DNA of 6,750 nucleotides from Pseudomonadota bacterium. Its GTDB lineage: Bacteria; Pseudomonadota; Alphaproteobacteria; Rhizobiales; Hyphomicrobiaceae. Made by a program: the position numbers and the translations under genes. The stretch is taken from the NCBI GenBank assembly GCA_023392135.1, contig JAEVZQ010000438.1, forward strand, positions 1 to 6,750. Reading direction: 5' to 3'. Positions 6,067 to 6,750 of the stretch are shown here, in pieces (within the stretch, counting starts at the first letter, position 1; each line of letters starts with the position of its first letter). The notes under the pieces were generated by a model that was not told where the DNA came from, did no database searches, and worked only from the letters and a program-made list of their open reading frames with translations.

Positions 6067-6750
6067 ATCTTTCTTGTTGTTGTCTTTGACTTCCTCGAAC
6101 TCGGCGTCGACGACATTCTCGGCGCCGGGCTCGCCCGTTTGGCCTTCACCCGGGGCAGCGCCTGGCTCGGCACCGCCGGGTTGCTGGCCGCCGTAGACGG
6201 CCTCGCCGATCTTGAGCGCGGCCTGTGCCAGTGACTGGGTCGCCGACTTGACGCGCTCGAGGTCATCGCTCTGCCCAGCTTCGCGCGCCGCGGCGATCGC
6301 CGATTCGACATCCGACTTCACGGCTGCCGGAAGCTTGTCGCCAGCCTCGGAGACGGAGCGCTCCGTGGAGTGGACGAGCGCCTCGAGATGGTTCCTGGCT
6401 TCCACCAGCTCGCGCCGCTTCTTATCCTCGCTGGCGTGGGCTTCGGCTTCCTTGACCATGCGCTGGATGTCATCATCGCTCAGGCCGCCAGAAGCCTGGA
6501 TGCGAATCGACTGCTCCTTGCCGGTCGCCTTGTCCTTGGCCGAAACGTTGACGATGCCGTTCGCGTCGATGTCGAACGTCACCTCCACCTCCGGAACGCC
6601 ACGCGGCGCGGGCGGAATGCCGACGAGATCGAACGTGCCGAGGTGCGTGTTGTCGGCCGCCATCTCGCGCTCGCCCTGGTAGACCTTGATGGTCACCGCG
6701 GGCTGGCCATCTTCGGCGGTCGAGAACACCTGGCTCTTCTTTGTCGGGAT
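6058..6750 (-). CDS. dnaK: Chaperone DnaK (Hsp70), C-terminal 230 residues; 5' part outside the window
   Basis: ATP-driven Hsp70 chaperone that works with DnaJ and GrpE on unfolded proteins in the cytoplasm. The visible part enters at [21 protein letters not shown], which aligns by eye with about residue 420 of E. coli DnaK, so the nucleotide-binding domain is missing only because of the window edge. The beta-sandwich peptide-binding region follows ([41 protein letters not shown]), then the helical lid ([31 protein letters not shown]...). A Gly/Pro/Glu-rich flexible linker precedes the conserved tail [11 protein letters not shown], with eight extra residues after it. The reading frame is open to the right edge, so the GTG at 6729 is an internal valine codon and not a start. 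It is upstream of dnaJ in the usual order. Confidence 0.97.
   Translation of the reverse strand: MPTKKSQVFSTAEDGQPAVTIKVYQGEREMAADNTHLGTFDLVGIPPAPRGVPEVEVTFDIDANGIVNVSAKDKATGKEQSIRIQASGGLSDDDIQRMVKEAEAHASEDKKRRELVEARNHLEALVHSTERSVSEAGDKLPAAVKSDVESAIAAAREAGQSDDLERVKSATQSLAQAALKIGEAVYGGQQPGGAEPGAAPGEGQTGEPGAENVVDAEFEEVKDNNKKDSA

Overview
This looks like a chromosomal segment from a GC-rich alphaproteobacterium, most likely of the Hyphomicrobiales (Rhizobiales). The reasons are the high-GC codon use, the dnaK-dnaJ order, the closeness of the ArsR-type regulator to BigR/SqrR, and a dispersed palindromic repeat of a style common in that order. The species cannot be told from the sequence.

Left block (1-1728, minus strand). 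An ArsR-family repressor with the two cysteines of the persulfide sensors BigR/SqrR is followed by a doubtful 45-codon small ORF that overlaps its stop codon, a two-helix DUF2892 (YgaP-type) membrane protein, and the start of an RND-type periplasmic adaptor (HlyD/MFP family) that runs off the left edge. The repressor's own promoter is overlaid by inverted repeats that fit an autoregulatory operator. This suggests a small thiol- or sulfide-responsive operon that ends in an efflux pump. It is the most interesting part of the window.

Middle block (1729-4596). After an intergenic stretch with no recognisable gene comes a complete plus-strand acetamidase/formamidase-family gene carrying a four-cysteine zinc-ribbon-like insert. 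It converges on a minus-strand M20-family metallohydrolase related to carboxypeptidase G2. A strong GC hairpin between the two 3' ends can terminate both transcripts.

Right block (4597-6750, minus strand). A repeat region with two hairpins separates the M20 gene from a complete dnaJ. Upstream of dnaJ is the C-terminal part of dnaK, which enters from the right edge. The dnaK-dnaJ gap holds a long nested hairpin, and a short hairpin spans the dnaK stop codon. These two genes are the standard Hsp70 chaperone pair and are conventional. No RNA gene, CRISPR array, insertion sequence or prophage gene was seen.
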